In this document: piece after piece, positions 41,650 through 50,621 of the stretch
Layout of the letters: each line of letters starts with the position of its first letter
Position numbering within the stretch: the first letter of the stretch is position 1
Assembly (NCBI RefSeq): GCF_003075075.1
Contig: NZ_QCYM01000064.1
Location: 1-64,000, forward strand
DNA: 64,000 bases
Direction of reading: 5' to 3'
Source: Labrenzia sp. 011
Lineage (GTDB): Bacteria; Pseudomonadota; Alphaproteobacteria; Rhizobiales; Stappiaceae
Position numbers and translations under genes: made by a program
Notes under the pieces: generated by a model
What the model saw: only the letters and a program-made list of their open reading frames with translations
Database searches by the model: none
What the model was told of the DNA's origin: nothing

Positions 41650-43620
41650 CTACACCTTCAAGGCCTTGGAATTCACCGATCCTGGAATGCGGCGCTGATA
41701 AAGCAGCACTTCGGAAACGGCAAAGATGACGCAGAAGCCGATGATGGCCGAAAAGATAGCCGCGTAGGCAATTAGCCCGCGATCGATCTCATCCAGGCTT
41801 TCTCTGGGGACAGCCGCTTGAACAGCCCCTGCCCAGGAAGACATGTAGCGCGTCAATCCCCCGACGAACCCCATGAAGACCGCTGTGCACATGGCCCAGC
41901 CAAAGCTCGTCATGTGGGTGGGCCGCCAGGCCTTCATCGTACGAGGCACACGCCAGGCATCGAGAAGCAGGATAATGATGAGGGCGAGCAGAGCGCCACG
42001 AAGGGGGATGGGGCCGTTATAGGCAAGCGAAAACCGCAATGTGGCCCAGACATCGTACGCATTGGCATTCCAACCCCGGCCGGCCCCCGATTCCCAAAGG
42101 GCCGCCGCGAGGATACACACAGTGCCCAGCGCCCAGGACATCGCGAGCACGAAAATGGCTTGCGGCAGAAGCACCGTCCAGTTGCCGAGCGCCAGGCGCA
42201 TGTTGCGCCAGCGGTGCAGTTGCCTCCCGCCATCGCGTATGGCAAGCGCCACGGTGATGGGAATGCAAAAGGCGAGGAAGTTCGTGAAGGTATAGGTGAG
42301 AACACGCCAGAACATTCCCACTTCGGCACCGCGCTGAAGATGGCTCTCATAACGGCCCGGGAACAAGCTCCAGAGCAACGCAATGGACATGACGATGCCG
42401 AAGGTCCACAGACCGATGATCATCCCGAAGGAACGCGAACGCGCGGGACCGGTCTGATCGCCCAGATGGTCCTTGAGAAAACCTTCCAGCTTTTTTCTTG
42501 CAAGTTCCCTCTGCAAGGTGACCGGACTCTCCGTCGGGCCGCGATGGCCGTCAGTTTGCTCAATGACAATGATTTCGTGTTCGGCGTATAACGCAAGCAG
42601 AATGCAGAAATCATCCGCAAGTTCATCCACTTCGACGGAAAGTCTCTCCCAGCTTGTCGATCGGCCTTCGTTGAGATTTACATCATCCGCCGATGCCTCC
42701 TCCTGGTCAGCCATCGTTAGATGATCTTTCCGGCTGGCGAAAAAATCTGTCTTCTCGTCGAGAGCATGGACAAGTTCATTTCTTCGTCTGGTCAACGCCT
42801 CTTCAAGCTCGTGAAACCGCTCCCGCTCGTGAGGATTGTTCAGTTTCAGTTTTCCTTTCAGAATCCAGGCAGAAATTGCAAAAATCAGCGCTATATCGTT
42901 GTGGAAGTCCTCCGGTGCGTCGAGCAGACCCTTCGTCTTGACACTGTAATGATAGATGCGGCGCCAGTCGGTTCGGGACACGAGAAGACTGTCTTTGGGC
43001 GCCTGGCCATCGGGAGCATCGTTGGGCAGGGTCAGGATTTCCGCGCGCAGATCGTCCCGAATGCTCAGAACGCGCGTGGGAATTCCCGCCAGCCGGTGCG
43101 CGGAAGCCCGCATCCAGGTTTCAAAACGCTGCAGCACCGGAAATGCCGGCGCCAATCCGATGATCATCAATGCAACGGCCATGGAAATCTTTGCATCGAT
43201 GCCAATATCGTAGCCTCCTGCGTTTTGGGCAGAGGCCGACGCGGACGATTGCGCCTGCTGCCCGTCAGCACCGCCAGATCCCTGTGCGGAGGAAACCGGC
43301 GTGAAGCCTGTGGTTGGACCGGCCACTTCACCGCCCGCCGGAACTGGAAGTTTGCTCGCGCCAACAGCCAGGTCCGGTCCACCCAGCGCCGGTATCAGTT
43401 CGGCATAAGCACAAAGAAAGACGTAGATGAGCAGGAAGGTTGCCGCATAAAAACCATAGGCGTTCAGGACCACGCGCCTTGAACGCAACTTGTCCGGTGA
43501 TAACAGATCGACCAGGCGCTGAAGCTTCTGTCCGGCTTCATCTGTCGTCCGGTTAAAACGTTCAAAAGAAAAAAGGAGGACGATCACCGCCCCGAAGACC
43601 AGTGCCAATAGGTTCGTCAT
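41650..43620 (-). CDS. Nine-helix membrane protein of unknown function
   Basis: I do not recognise this 656-aa protein. By hydrophobicity there are about nine membrane segments: 3-20, 53-73, 143-163, 397-420, 437-461, 482-508, 538-555, 573-592 and 616-640. A Gly/Ser/Gln-rich, low-complexity stretch (100-135) lies between segments 2 and 3, and a charged, mostly cytoplasmic-looking domain of some 230 residues (165-395, with coiled-coil RFHELEEALTRRRNELVHAL) separates the two membrane halves. No ATPase, kinase or nuclease motif is visible. It overlaps nothing upstream and is followed by the binding-protein gene after two bases. The pair looks like a ligand-sensing membrane system. Confidence 0.6.
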   Translation of the reverse strand: MTNLLALVFGAVIVLLFSFERFNRTTDEAGQKLQRLVDLLSPDKLRSRRVVLNAYGFYAATFLLIYVFLCAYAELIPALGGPDLAVGASKLPVPAGGEVAGPTTGFTPVSSAQGSGGADGQQAQSSASASAQNAGGYDIGIDAKISMAVALMIIGLAPAFPVLQRFETWMRASAHRLAGIPTRVLSIRDDLRAEILTLPNDAPDGQAPKDSLLVSRTDWRRIYHYSVKTKGLLDAPEDFHNDIALIFAISAWILKGKLKLNNPHERERFHELEEALTRRRNELVHALDEKTDFFASRKDHLTMADQEEASADDVNLNEGRSTSWERLSVEVDELADDFCILLALYAEHEIIVIEQTDGHRGPTESPVTLQRELARKKLEGFLKDHLGDQTGPARSRSFGMIIGLWTFGIVMSIALLWSLFPGRYESHLQRGAEVGMFWRVLTYTFTNFLAFCIPITVALAIRDGGRQLHRWRNMRLALGNWTVLLPQAIFVLAMSWALGTVCILAAALWESGAGRGWNANAYDVWATLRFSLAYNGPIPLRGALLALIIILLLDAWRVPRTMKAWRPTHMTSFGWAMCTAVFMGFVGGLTRYMSSWAGAVQAAVPRESLDEIDRGLIAYAAIFSAIIGFCVIFAVSEVLLYQRRIPGSVNSKALKV

Positions 43621-43946
43621 GACTAATTTTCACAAGTTAGGTCAAAATCCTAACGGCATTGCTGCACAGCCGGGTTACACGCAGTTTGTGCGGAAATAGC
43701 AGTCGGAAAAAAACCTGTAAGAACGAAAATAAGAAACAAAACTCTCATAATAATACTCCGCCAATTATGGCAACCCTTAGTAGGTACTACAATTCGTCAA
43801 AAAACTCAAGTTTTCCGTATCGGAGCGGCATTCGGATTTGCCGGAACCTCCCCGGCTTTTTTCAAAGTCATGCATGTCTCACCGGAAGAATGATGAGCAA
43901 ATTGCCAGTTCAGAAAAAAAGGGTGAACCCGGGTTTTCCTGCCGGA
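43621..43946. other. 326-bp AT-rich intergenic region, no gene seen
   Basis: This stretch between the membrane-protein gene start and the GntR stop is AT-rich at 43700-43850 and holds no supported ORF, RNA or strong hairpin. It probably contains the promoter of the membrane-protein/binding-protein unit, but no convincing -35/-10 pair could be chosen. Confidence 0.4.
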
Positions 43947-44744
43947 CTACCGATTGCCGCTCAATTCCCCCGATGCCTTCTTCTGCCCTCCTCGCGTGCG
44001 CATCGCCGCCCGTTCCAGCATGTATTTCTCCGCCTCGATCATGTGGCCGCGCATGATCATCCGGCTGAGCTCCGCGTCCCCCGCCTTGATCGCCCGCAGA
44101 AGGCGGACCTGGTAGTGCAGGCCGGTTTCGCGCAGCGCCGGATTCGGTTCCTTGTAGATCGACCGGCACACGGTCATGTCGCGCAGCAGGCTGAGCAGGA
44201 ACGAACAGGTGAAGGCCAGGATCGGATTGGAGCAATGGCGGGCAAGCTCCTCGTGGAAATCGAGCTCCGCCAGTCGCTGCGCGTATTCCTCCTCCGCCGT
44301 TTTCGGCTCGTCTTCGTAAAGGCGGATACATGTCTGCAGCGACTGGAAGGCCGGTTCCGTCAGATTGCCCGCCACGCAGGCGGCCAGCTCCGGTTCCAGC
44401 TGCTTGCGCAGCGTATAGATGTCGGTGATCGACGGCTGATCGAACAGGAAAAGATTGTCCAGCAGCCGGATGGCTTCCCCCGGCTCCACAGACGCCACGA
44501 AGACCCCTCCGCCCGGCCCGCTCTTGGTCGAGATCAGTCCCTGGTATTCCAGCACCTTCAGCGCCTCGCGCAAGGTCCCGCGCGAAACCTTGACGGCTTC
44601 CGGCAACAGCCATTCATGCGGCACCCGGTCTCCCGGCTGCAAGCCGGCTTCGACGATCTGCTCGCGGATCTGCTGGGCGGCGATATCGGTCCGCCGCAGA
44701 CGTTTCCTGGTTTTCGGGTCGGTGGCACCTTCTGGAATTCTCAT
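43947..44744 (-). CDS. GntR/FCD transcriptional regulator
   Basis: This 265-aa regulator has a basic N-terminus (TDPKTRKRLRRTDIAA), a winged helix (residues 15-85; LPEAVKVSRGTLREALKVLEYQGLI) and an FCD domain (95-250; FHEELARHCSNPILAFT carries ligand/metal residues). It lies downstream of the peptide-type ABC operon in the same direction, 137 bp from it, so it may sense the transported compound and regulate that operon or the divergent hydrolase. A candidate operator is the 18-bp palindrome at 50506-50523, but this link is inference. Confidence 0.85.
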   Translation of the reverse strand: MRIPEGATDPKTRKRLRRTDIAAQQIREQIVEAGLQPGDRVPHEWLLPEAVKVSRGTLREALKVLEYQGLISTKSGPGGGVFVASVEPGEAIRLLDNLFLFDQPSITDIYTLRKQLEPELAACVAGNLTEPAFQSLQTCIRLYEDEPKTAEEEYAQRLAELDFHEELARHCSNPILAFTCSFLLSLLRDMTVCRSIYKEPNPALRETGLHYQVRLLRAIKAGDAELSRMIMRGHMIEAEKYMLERAAMRTRGGQKKASGELSGNR

Positions 44745-44881
44745 GGCCGGATAGTCAGCTAAGCCCTCTGCCGGATCAACGGACGTTCAATCGTCATCGA
44801 CTGCGCGTCCCCGCGTTGATCCATCCTCGAAAAGTGTTTGCGCACCCGGCGTCCGATTGAACGCCGGGCTCTTCGGAATGC

Positions 44882-45892
44882 CTATGCCCGCGGCAGCGGA
44901 TGATGGCAAGCCGCGAAGTGGTTCTCGTCCTGTCCCCGCGCAGCATCAGGTGCCGGTCGCGCGCTCAGGCAAAGATCGGATTTGCGCGGGCACCTTGCCG
45001 CGAAGGCACAGCCCGGAGGCGGGTTGTAGGGATCCGGCAGTTCTGCCGCCGCATCCTCGGACAGAAGATCGTGCCGGCCCGGAGCCGGTGCGGAGCGCAT
45101 CAGCAGATCGGTATAGGGGTGCAGCGGATGCTTGAAAATCTCCTTCGCCGGCCCGAGTTCGGCCATGCGTCCGAAATACATGACCGCCACCCGGTTGCTC
45201 ACGCTTTCGACCACCGACAGGTCGTGGCTGATGAAGATATAGGTCAGCCCGAATTTCTCTTTCAGGGCATCCAGCAGGTTGAGCACCTGCGCCTGCACGG
45301 AAACATCCAGGGCCGAGACCGGTTCGTCCAGCACGATCAGCTCCGGCCCGGCCGCCAGCGCGCGGGCGATGCCGATCCGCTGCGCCTGACCGCCGGAAAA
45401 TTCGTGCGGATAGCGCTCCAGGAATTCCGGCGCCAGGTTGACCGCCTCCAGCAGCTCCTCGAGACGCCGTTCGCGTCCCCTAGCATCGAGATCGGTCAGA
45501 TGCTTCAGCGGCGCTTCCAGGATGGTACGGATCGTCTTGCGCGGATTGAGCGAGGCGACCGGGTCCTGAAACACATATTGAACCTTGCGGGCAAGCGCGT
45601 TGCGGTTCCGTCTGGCAAGGGCGGTCAGATCCTCCCCGTCAAAGGTGATCGTTCCGGCCGTCGGCAGATCCAGGCCGACGACCAGCCGCGCCAGCGTGGA
45701 CTTGCCGCAACCGGATTCACCGACCACGCCAAGGGTCTCACCCCGGCGCACATTCAGTGTCAGACCCTGCACCGCATGAACCGCCGGCATCTTGCCACCG
45801 AACAGCTTTCGCCCGCCGCCGAAAATCCGTTCGACATTCTCGATGTCCAGCAAGGTATCCCCTCCGGACTTTCCTGCATGCAATTCGTTCAT
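44882..45892 (-). CDS. Oligopeptide/dipeptide ABC transporter ATP-binding protein (DppF-like)
   Basis: This 336-aa ATPase powers solute import. Walker A is [10 protein letters not shown], the signature is [15 protein letters not shown], Walker B is [12 protein letters not shown], and the C-terminal oligopeptide-type extension contains the Cys-rich GCAFAARCP...C motif. The start at 45892 ([10 protein letters not shown]) overlaps the upstream stop by ATGA; the longer frame reads into the other frame of the fusion gene. It is the last of four transporter genes. Confidence 0.88.
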   Translation of the reverse strand: MNELHAGKSGGDTLLDIENVERIFGGGRKLFGGKMPAVHAVQGLTLNVRRGETLGVVGESGCGKSTLARLVVGLDLPTAGTITFDGEDLTALARRNRNALARKVQYVFQDPVASLNPRKTIRTILEAPLKHLTDLDARGRERRLEELLEAVNLAPEFLERYPHEFSGGQAQRIGIARALAAGPELIVLDEPVSALDVSVQAQVLNLLDALKEKFGLTYIFISHDLSVVESVSNRVAVMYFGRMAELGPAKEIFKHPLHPYTDLLMRSAPAPGRHDLLSEDAAAELPDPYNPPPGCAFAARCPRKSDLCLSARPAPDAARGQDENHFAACHHPLPRA

Positions 45893-47826
45893 GCGGCCCC
45901 CTCGGTATTCAGCGGATAAAGGCAGCGCACGCCGCGGTCTTCGCGCGATATGACCAGCGCGATCTCGCCGGACCGGCACTCGGGTCTCACCCGCCCGCAG
46001 CGGTCGGCGAAGGCGCAGCCGTCGGGCAGGTTGTTGACCACGGGCGGGCGGCCCTCGATCGCATCCAGTCGCCGTTCCGGCTCGCCCAGCACGGGAACGC
46101 ATTCGATCAGCTTTGCCGTATAGGGATGTTGCGGACTGGCCAGCACCTCGTTCGTCCGGCCGGTCTCCACGATCCGTCCGGCATACATCACCGCCACCCG
46201 GTCACAAATCGCCGACACGACACCGAAATCATGGGTGATGAACAGGATCGCCGCATTTCGGTCCCGGCGCAGGCCGTTCATCAGTGTCAGGATCTGCGAT
46301 TGCACGGTGACATCCAGCGCAGTGGTCGGTTCGTCGGCAATCAGCACCTTGGCATCATTGGCTAGCGCCATGGCAATACACACCCTCTGCCGCATGCCGC
46401 CGGACAGCTCGTGCGGATAGGCCGACAGGCGTTCCTTCGCATTGGGAATGCGCACCAGCGACAGCAGTTCGATGGCTCTCGCCTTCACTTCGGCCGCCGA
46501 CAGCGGCTGATGGGTGCCGATCGCCTCCCTGAGCTGATCCCCGACGGTGAACAGGGGATGCAGGGTCGAGAGAGGGTCCTGAAACACATAGGCGACCGCG
46601 CTGCCGCGCAGCTTGCGGATACGCCTGTCGCTGACAGCGAACAGGTCCTCGCCGTCGAGATAGGCCGCCCCGCCGGCGATCCTTCCCGGAGGCGTGGGAA
46701 CCAGCCCCATGATCGACATGGCCGTGACCGACTTGCCCGATCCGGACTCTCCGACGATCCCCAGACACTCGCCCGCCGCGAGGGTGAGATCGACACCGCC
46801 GACCGCCTTGTAGACCGAGCCGCCGATCTCGAACTCCGTCCGCATGTCCCTGACATCCAGCACGCCGCCCTTTCCGGAAGGAGGCGGAACGGGTGCATCG
46901 CCGCGTTCCACCGCCGTGCGGGCCACCGGCCGGGTCAGGGATCCGGCACGCAGACGCGGGTCGAGAACGTCGCGCACCCCGTCTCCGAACAGATTGATGC
47001 TCATCACCAGCGCGAAGATCATCAGGCCGGGAATGACCGAAACATGCGGCGCCGTGAACAGGATCTTCCGCCCCTCCCCGAGCATCGAGCCGAGATCGGC
47101 CTGCGGCGGCTGGGCGCCCAGTCCCAGGAAGGACAGGCCGGCCGTTTCCAGGATCATCCAGCCGACCGTGGTCGACATGGTGATCACGATGACCGGCAGG
47201 ACATTGGGCAGGATCTCGAGGAACAGGATCTGCGCGGGCGACTTGCCCGACAGCCGGGCCGCATCGACGAATTCCCGGCGCGACAGGCCCAGCGTGATGC
47301 CGCGGATGTTGCGGGCAAAGAACGGGATGTTCACCAGGGCGATTGCGTAAAGCGCATTGAGCAGCCCCGGTCCGAGCACGGCGACAATCGCCAGCGCCAG
47401 CAGGATATAGGGAAAGGCCATGACCATGTCGATGCCGCGCATGATCAGCGTATCGACCCGCCCGCCCGCATAGCCGGCAACCAGCCCCAGCAGGGATCCG
47501 AAGAAGGCCGCGATGACGGTCGCCGAAAGCCCCACCGCCAGCGAAACCCGCGTCCCCCAGATCAGCCGGGAAAGGAGATCCCGGCCCAGATGATCGGTAC
47601 CCAGAAGATGACCGTCGCTGAAGACCGGCTGCAACCGGTCGACCGGTGCCGTCACATCCGGATCGGCAAGCGGCAGCAGCGGAGCCGCAAGCGCGATCAG
47701 GCAGATCGCCACGAGGACGATCAGTCCGCCCGTCGCCAGCGAGTTGTTCAGAAGAAGAGCCAGCGTCCCGGGCCGGGCGGACGTCCGCTTCGGTTTCATT
47801 TCCACCGTTTGTGTCGTGTCCGTCAT
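45889..47826 (-). CDS. Fused ABC permease (DppC-like) and ATPase (DppD-like)
   Basis: This 645-aa protein joins two normally separate subunits. Residues 1-300 are a DppC-type permease: five or six membrane helices and the EAA loop EFVDAARLSGKSPAQILFLEILPNV (185-209). After a Pro-rich linker (305-320) comes a complete ATPase: Walker A GESGSGKS at 359-366, signature LSGGMRQR at 474-481, Walker B VLIADEP at 494-500, then the Cys-rich C-terminal oligopeptide-type extension. No stop or frameshift breaks the join, so the fusion is real. Similar fusions exist in other Rhizobiales. The fixed one-to-one stoichiometry implies asymmetric assembly with the separate DppF. Confidence 0.9.
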   Translation of the reverse strand: MTDTTQTVEMKPKRTSARPGTLALLLNNSLATGGLIVLVAICLIALAAPLLPLADPDVTAPVDRLQPVFSDGHLLGTDHLGRDLLSRLIWGTRVSLAVGLSATVIAAFFGSLLGLVAGYAGGRVDTLIMRGIDMVMAFPYILLALAIVAVLGPGLLNALYAIALVNIPFFARNIRGITLGLSRREFVDAARLSGKSPAQILFLEILPNVLPVIVITMSTTVGWMILETAGLSFLGLGAQPPQADLGSMLGEGRKILFTAPHVSVIPGLMIFALVMSINLFGDGVRDVLDPRLRAGSLTRPVARTAVERGDAPVPPPSGKGGVLDVRDMRTEFEIGGSVYKAVGGVDLTLAAGECLGIVGESGSGKSVTAMSIMGLVPTPPGRIAGGAAYLDGEDLFAVSDRRIRKLRGSAVAYVFQDPLSTLHPLFTVGDQLREAIGTHQPLSAAEVKARAIELLSLVRIPNAKERLSAYPHELSGGMRQRVCIAMALANDAKVLIADEPTTALDVTVQSQILTLMNGLRRDRNAAILFITHDFGVVSAICDRVAVMYAGRIVETGRTNEVLASPQHPYTAKLIECVPVLGEPERRLDAIEGRPPVVNNLPDGCAFADRCGRVRPECRSGEIALVISREDRGVRCLYPLNTEGAA

Positions 47827-48770
47827 CAGCGCAGCCTCGGGTCAAGCAGGGTCTGCACCACATCGGCAAACAGATTGAAGAGCACATAGGCCGCGGCGAC
47901 AACCAGCACGCCACCCTGCACCAGCAGCAGATCGCGGGTGGAAATGGCGGTCACCAGCATCGAGCCGATGCCCGGCCACTGGAAGACCGTCTCGATATAG
48001 ACCGCCCCGCCGATCACGAAACCCGCCTGGATGCCGATCACCGGCACCACGCCGACAAGGGCGGACTTGAAGGCATGCTTGTAGATCACCTTGCGCTCGG
48101 AAAGCCCCTTGGCCCGGGCCGTGCGGATATAGTCCTGGCGCAGCACTTCCAGCATGGCGGTGCGGGTCAGCCGCGCGATCACGCCGGTGGCCACCACCGA
48201 AAGGGTCAGCGCGGGCAGCGTCAGGTGATGGATGAGATCGGGCAGATCACTGCCGCCATAGATCGCATACATGCCGGAGGCGGGAAACAGCCGCAGGTTG
48301 ACCGCGAAGATGAGGATCAGGATCAGGCCGAGCCAGAAGGACGGTGTCGAAATGCCGACCAGCACCAGCAGCGTGATGATCTTGTCGGCCCAGCCGTATT
48401 GACGAACGGCCGAGACAATTCCGGCGAGCAGGCCGAAGACCGAACACAGGACAAGCGACGTTCCGGCGAGGATGAGTGTTGCGGAGAAGCGTTCCAGCAC
48501 CTCGTCCAGCACCGGCCGGTTGAGCGTATAGGAACGGCCGAGGTCGCCCTGGAAGAGATTGCCGATCCAGATGACATATTGCTCGAACAGGGTCTTGTCG
48601 AGACCGAGCTCCCTGTTGAGTCTGGCGACATTCTCGGGCGTCGCATAGGACCCCAGAATGGCGGTTGCCGGATCGCCCGGGATCATCGCCATGATCAGGA
48701 AGACGATGATGGTCAGCCCGAACAGCACCGGTATGGCAGCCAGCAGACGCCTGGCGATATAAGCGGCCAA
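47826..48770 (-). CDS. Oligopeptide/dipeptide ABC transporter permease (DppB-like)
   Basis: This 314-aa inner-membrane protein has six hydrophobic segments and the DppB-type signatures RLLAAIPVLFGLTIIVF at the N-terminus, PGDPATAILG, and the EAA loop DYIRTARAKGLSERKVIYKHA. It overlaps the fusion gene by a shared base (ATGA). It forms the channel together with the fused permease half. Confidence 0.9.
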   Translation of the reverse strand: MAAYIARRLLAAIPVLFGLTIIVFLIMAMIPGDPATAILGSYATPENVARLNRELGLDKTLFEQYVIWIGNLFQGDLGRSYTLNRPVLDEVLERFSATLILAGTSLVLCSVFGLLAGIVSAVRQYGWADKIITLLVLVGISTPSFWLGLILILIFAVNLRLFPASGMYAIYGGSDLPDLIHHLTLPALTLSVVATGVIARLTRTAMLEVLRQDYIRTARAKGLSERKVIYKHAFKSALVGVVPVIGIQAGFVIGGAVYIETVFQWPGIGSMLVTAISTRDLLLVQGGVLVVAAAYVLFNLFADVVQTLLDPRLR

Positions 48771-48874
48771 CGTTCTCTCCCTCTTGCGCGCGTGCGCCCC
48801 CGCTTGCCCCCGGACATGACAATCCGGGTGTTCGGTCTGAACCGCGGAACAATGCCCGGCATCGGAAGCGAAAA

Positions 48875-48902
48875 TCCCGGCGAACCCTTCGGTTCGCCGG
48901 GA
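48875..48902 (-). terminator. Intercistronic hairpin between binding protein and permease
   Basis: An 11-bp perfect stem, TCCCGGCGAAC/GTTCGCCGGGA, with loop CCTTCG lies in the 145-bp gap after the binding-protein gene. It is likely to protect the upstream mRNA or attenuate read-through so that more binding protein than membrane subunit is made. Confidence 0.65.
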
Positions 48903-48915
48903 CCGTGTGTTCAGC

Positions 48916-50475
48916 CTACTGAGGCTTCCTGACGTCCTGGAGCATCAGGAAGAAGGACGGCTGCAGCTTGAAGCCTTCGACAGACGCCTTGGTGACGGCA
49001 TTCTGCTTCCAGTTGGCGACGAAGACCCAGGGAGCGTCTTCCTGCACGATCTCCTGCATCTCCTTGTAGAGCGCGGCACGTTCCCTCTGGTCGGTGACCT
49101 GACGGGCCTTTTCCAGAAGCGCGTCCACCTTGGCGTTGGAGTAGTAGCCGGAGTTGAACCCGCCTTTGTCGGGCATCGCCTCGGTGCGCAGCGCCAGGAA
49201 CGGCAGCGTGTCCGGATCGTTGGTCATCCACGCCATTTCCGCCATGGCGGCCTTGCCTTCCAGGCCCGGGTTCACCTTGCCCAGGAAGGTGTTCCACTCG
49301 TAGGTCTCGATCTTGACGTTCATGCCGACCGCCTGAAGATCGGCCTGAATGGCCGTGCCCATGGCAATCGGATCGAGCATCCCGGAACCGCCTTCGGTGA
49401 CATAGAAGGTGATTTCCTCACCATTGTAACCGGCTTCCTTCAGAAGCGCCCTGGCCTTGTCCGGATCATACGGATAAGGCTCCAGGCCCTCGTTGTAGGC
49501 CCAGGCGAAAGCCGGAGGTGTCGGACCGGCCGCAACCTCTGCCGTGCCCTGCAGGATGTTTTCCACCAGCGCCTTCTTGTTGATGGCGTAATTGGCAGCC
49601 TGGCGGGCGGCCTTGCTGTTGAAGGGAGCTTCCTTGGCATTGAGGATCAGGAACCAGACGTGGGGGCCGGCCTGTTCCAGCACGGTGAAGCTTTCATCCG
49701 TCTTGAACTGCTGCAGGCTGTCGGGCGGCACCTCGACCATGACATCCAGTCCGCCGGACAGCATTTCCGCAATCCGCGTGTTGGCGTCGGTGATCGGCCG
49801 GAAGATCAGCGCTTCCAGCTCCGGCGCACCATCCCAGTAGTCCTCGTTCCGGACCGCGACCATCTTCGCATTCGCATCCCACTCGGCGAACTTGTAGGCA
49901 CCCGTACCGGACGGATTGCGGCCGAAGTCCTTGCCGTGCGTCCTGACCGCCTCAGGCGAGACCATAAGGCCCGTCGGATAGGCAAGATTGGACAGGAACG
50001 GCGCGTAAGGCGCGCTGAGCTTGAAGGTCACCGTCGTCTCGTCGTCCGCAGTCACGTCCTCGACCGTGGAGAAGAAGAAGGACAGCGGGAAGGGACCGGT
50101 GTCGTGAAAGGGATGATCCTCTTTCAGCATGCGGTCGAAGTTGAATTTCACCGCTTCGGCGTTGAACGGCGAACCGTCATGGAAGGTGACGCCCTCGCGC
50201 AGTTTGAACGTATAGGTCTTGCCGTCGTCGGAGATCGTCCAGCTTTCGGCGAGAGACGGTTCGACTTCCAGCGTGCCGTCCTTGTAGCGAACAAGCCCGT
50301 CGTAAAGGTTCACCAGAATGCGGAAGTCGTTGACGGCCGTGACCGCATGCGGGTCGAGCGACTTCGGCTCCGCGATCTGGCCGACGACCAGCACATTCGG
50401 TGGTGTTTGCGCCTGCGCCTGGGGTGCGAAGGCGAGAAAGGCCGAAGCAAATGCCGCGGCTAGGATTTTTTTCAT
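48916..50475 (-). CDS. ABC transporter substrate-binding protein, family 5
   Basis: This 519-aa periplasmic protein has a signal peptide (residues 1-22, MKKILAAAFASAFLAFAPQA, then QAQ) and family 5 features: LKREGVTFHDGSPFN-like (LREGVTFHDGSPFNAEAVKF), VRTHGKDFGRNPSGTGAYKF, and NPGLEGKAAMAEMAW. Such proteins bind peptides or related polar compounds. The start at 50475 has GAGGGG seven bases upstream; an ATG two codons earlier is less well placed. First gene of the operon, divergent from the M20 amidohydrolase. Confidence 0.88.
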   Translation of the reverse strand: MKKILAAAFASAFLAFAPQAQAQTPPNVLVVGQIAEPKSLDPHAVTAVNDFRILVNLYDGLVRYKDGTLEVEPSLAESWTISDDGKTYTFKLREGVTFHDGSPFNAEAVKFNFDRMLKEDHPFHDTGPFPLSFFFSTVEDVTADDETTVTFKLSAPYAPFLSNLAYPTGLMVSPEAVRTHGKDFGRNPSGTGAYKFAEWDANAKMVAVRNEDYWDGAPELEALIFRPITDANTRIAEMLSGGLDVMVEVPPDSLQQFKTDESFTVLEQAGPHVWFLILNAKEAPFNSKAARQAANYAINKKALVENILQGTAEVAAGPTPPAFAWAYNEGLEPYPYDPDKARALLKEAGYNGEEITFYVTEGGSGMLDPIAMGTAIQADLQAVGMNVKIETYEWNTFLGKVNPGLEGKAAMAEMAWMTNDPDTLPFLALRTEAMPDKGGFNSGYYSNAKVDALLEKARQVTDQRERAALYKEMQEIVQEDAPWVFVANWKQNAVTKASVEGFKLQPSFFLMLQDVRKPQ

Positions 50476-50505
50476 GACCATTCCCCTCGTTATGTTCTAT
50501 CGCCT

Positions 50506-50523
50506 AATTAATCATGATTAATT
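50506..50523. promoter_or_regulatory. Perfect 18-bp palindrome in the divergent promoter region
   Basis: AATTAATCATGATTAATT lies between the transporter operon and the hydrolase gene, 31 bp from the binding-protein start. It is a likely operator for a dimeric regulator, plausibly the GntR protein encoded at 43947-44744. AT-rich flanks could hold the two promoters. Confidence 0.6.
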
Positions 50524-50621
50524 GCGAAGCTGCAATAATTATTTAATACTAATTACCGCTGGCGGGATTTCCCTCCGGAACAAAAAAGAGCTTGAATGCT
50601 GATTCATAGGGAGAAATCCGG

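Noticed and set aside
40499-43620. ABC amino-acid transporter annotation for the binding protein and membrane protein
   Set aside because: No ATP-binding subunit or EAA loop is present, and the membrane protein has a large charged central domain unlike ABC permeases.
46355-47914. 519-codon frame overlapping the permease-ATPase fusion on the same strand
   Set aside because: It is the Arg/Gly-rich out-of-frame reading of the fusion gene.
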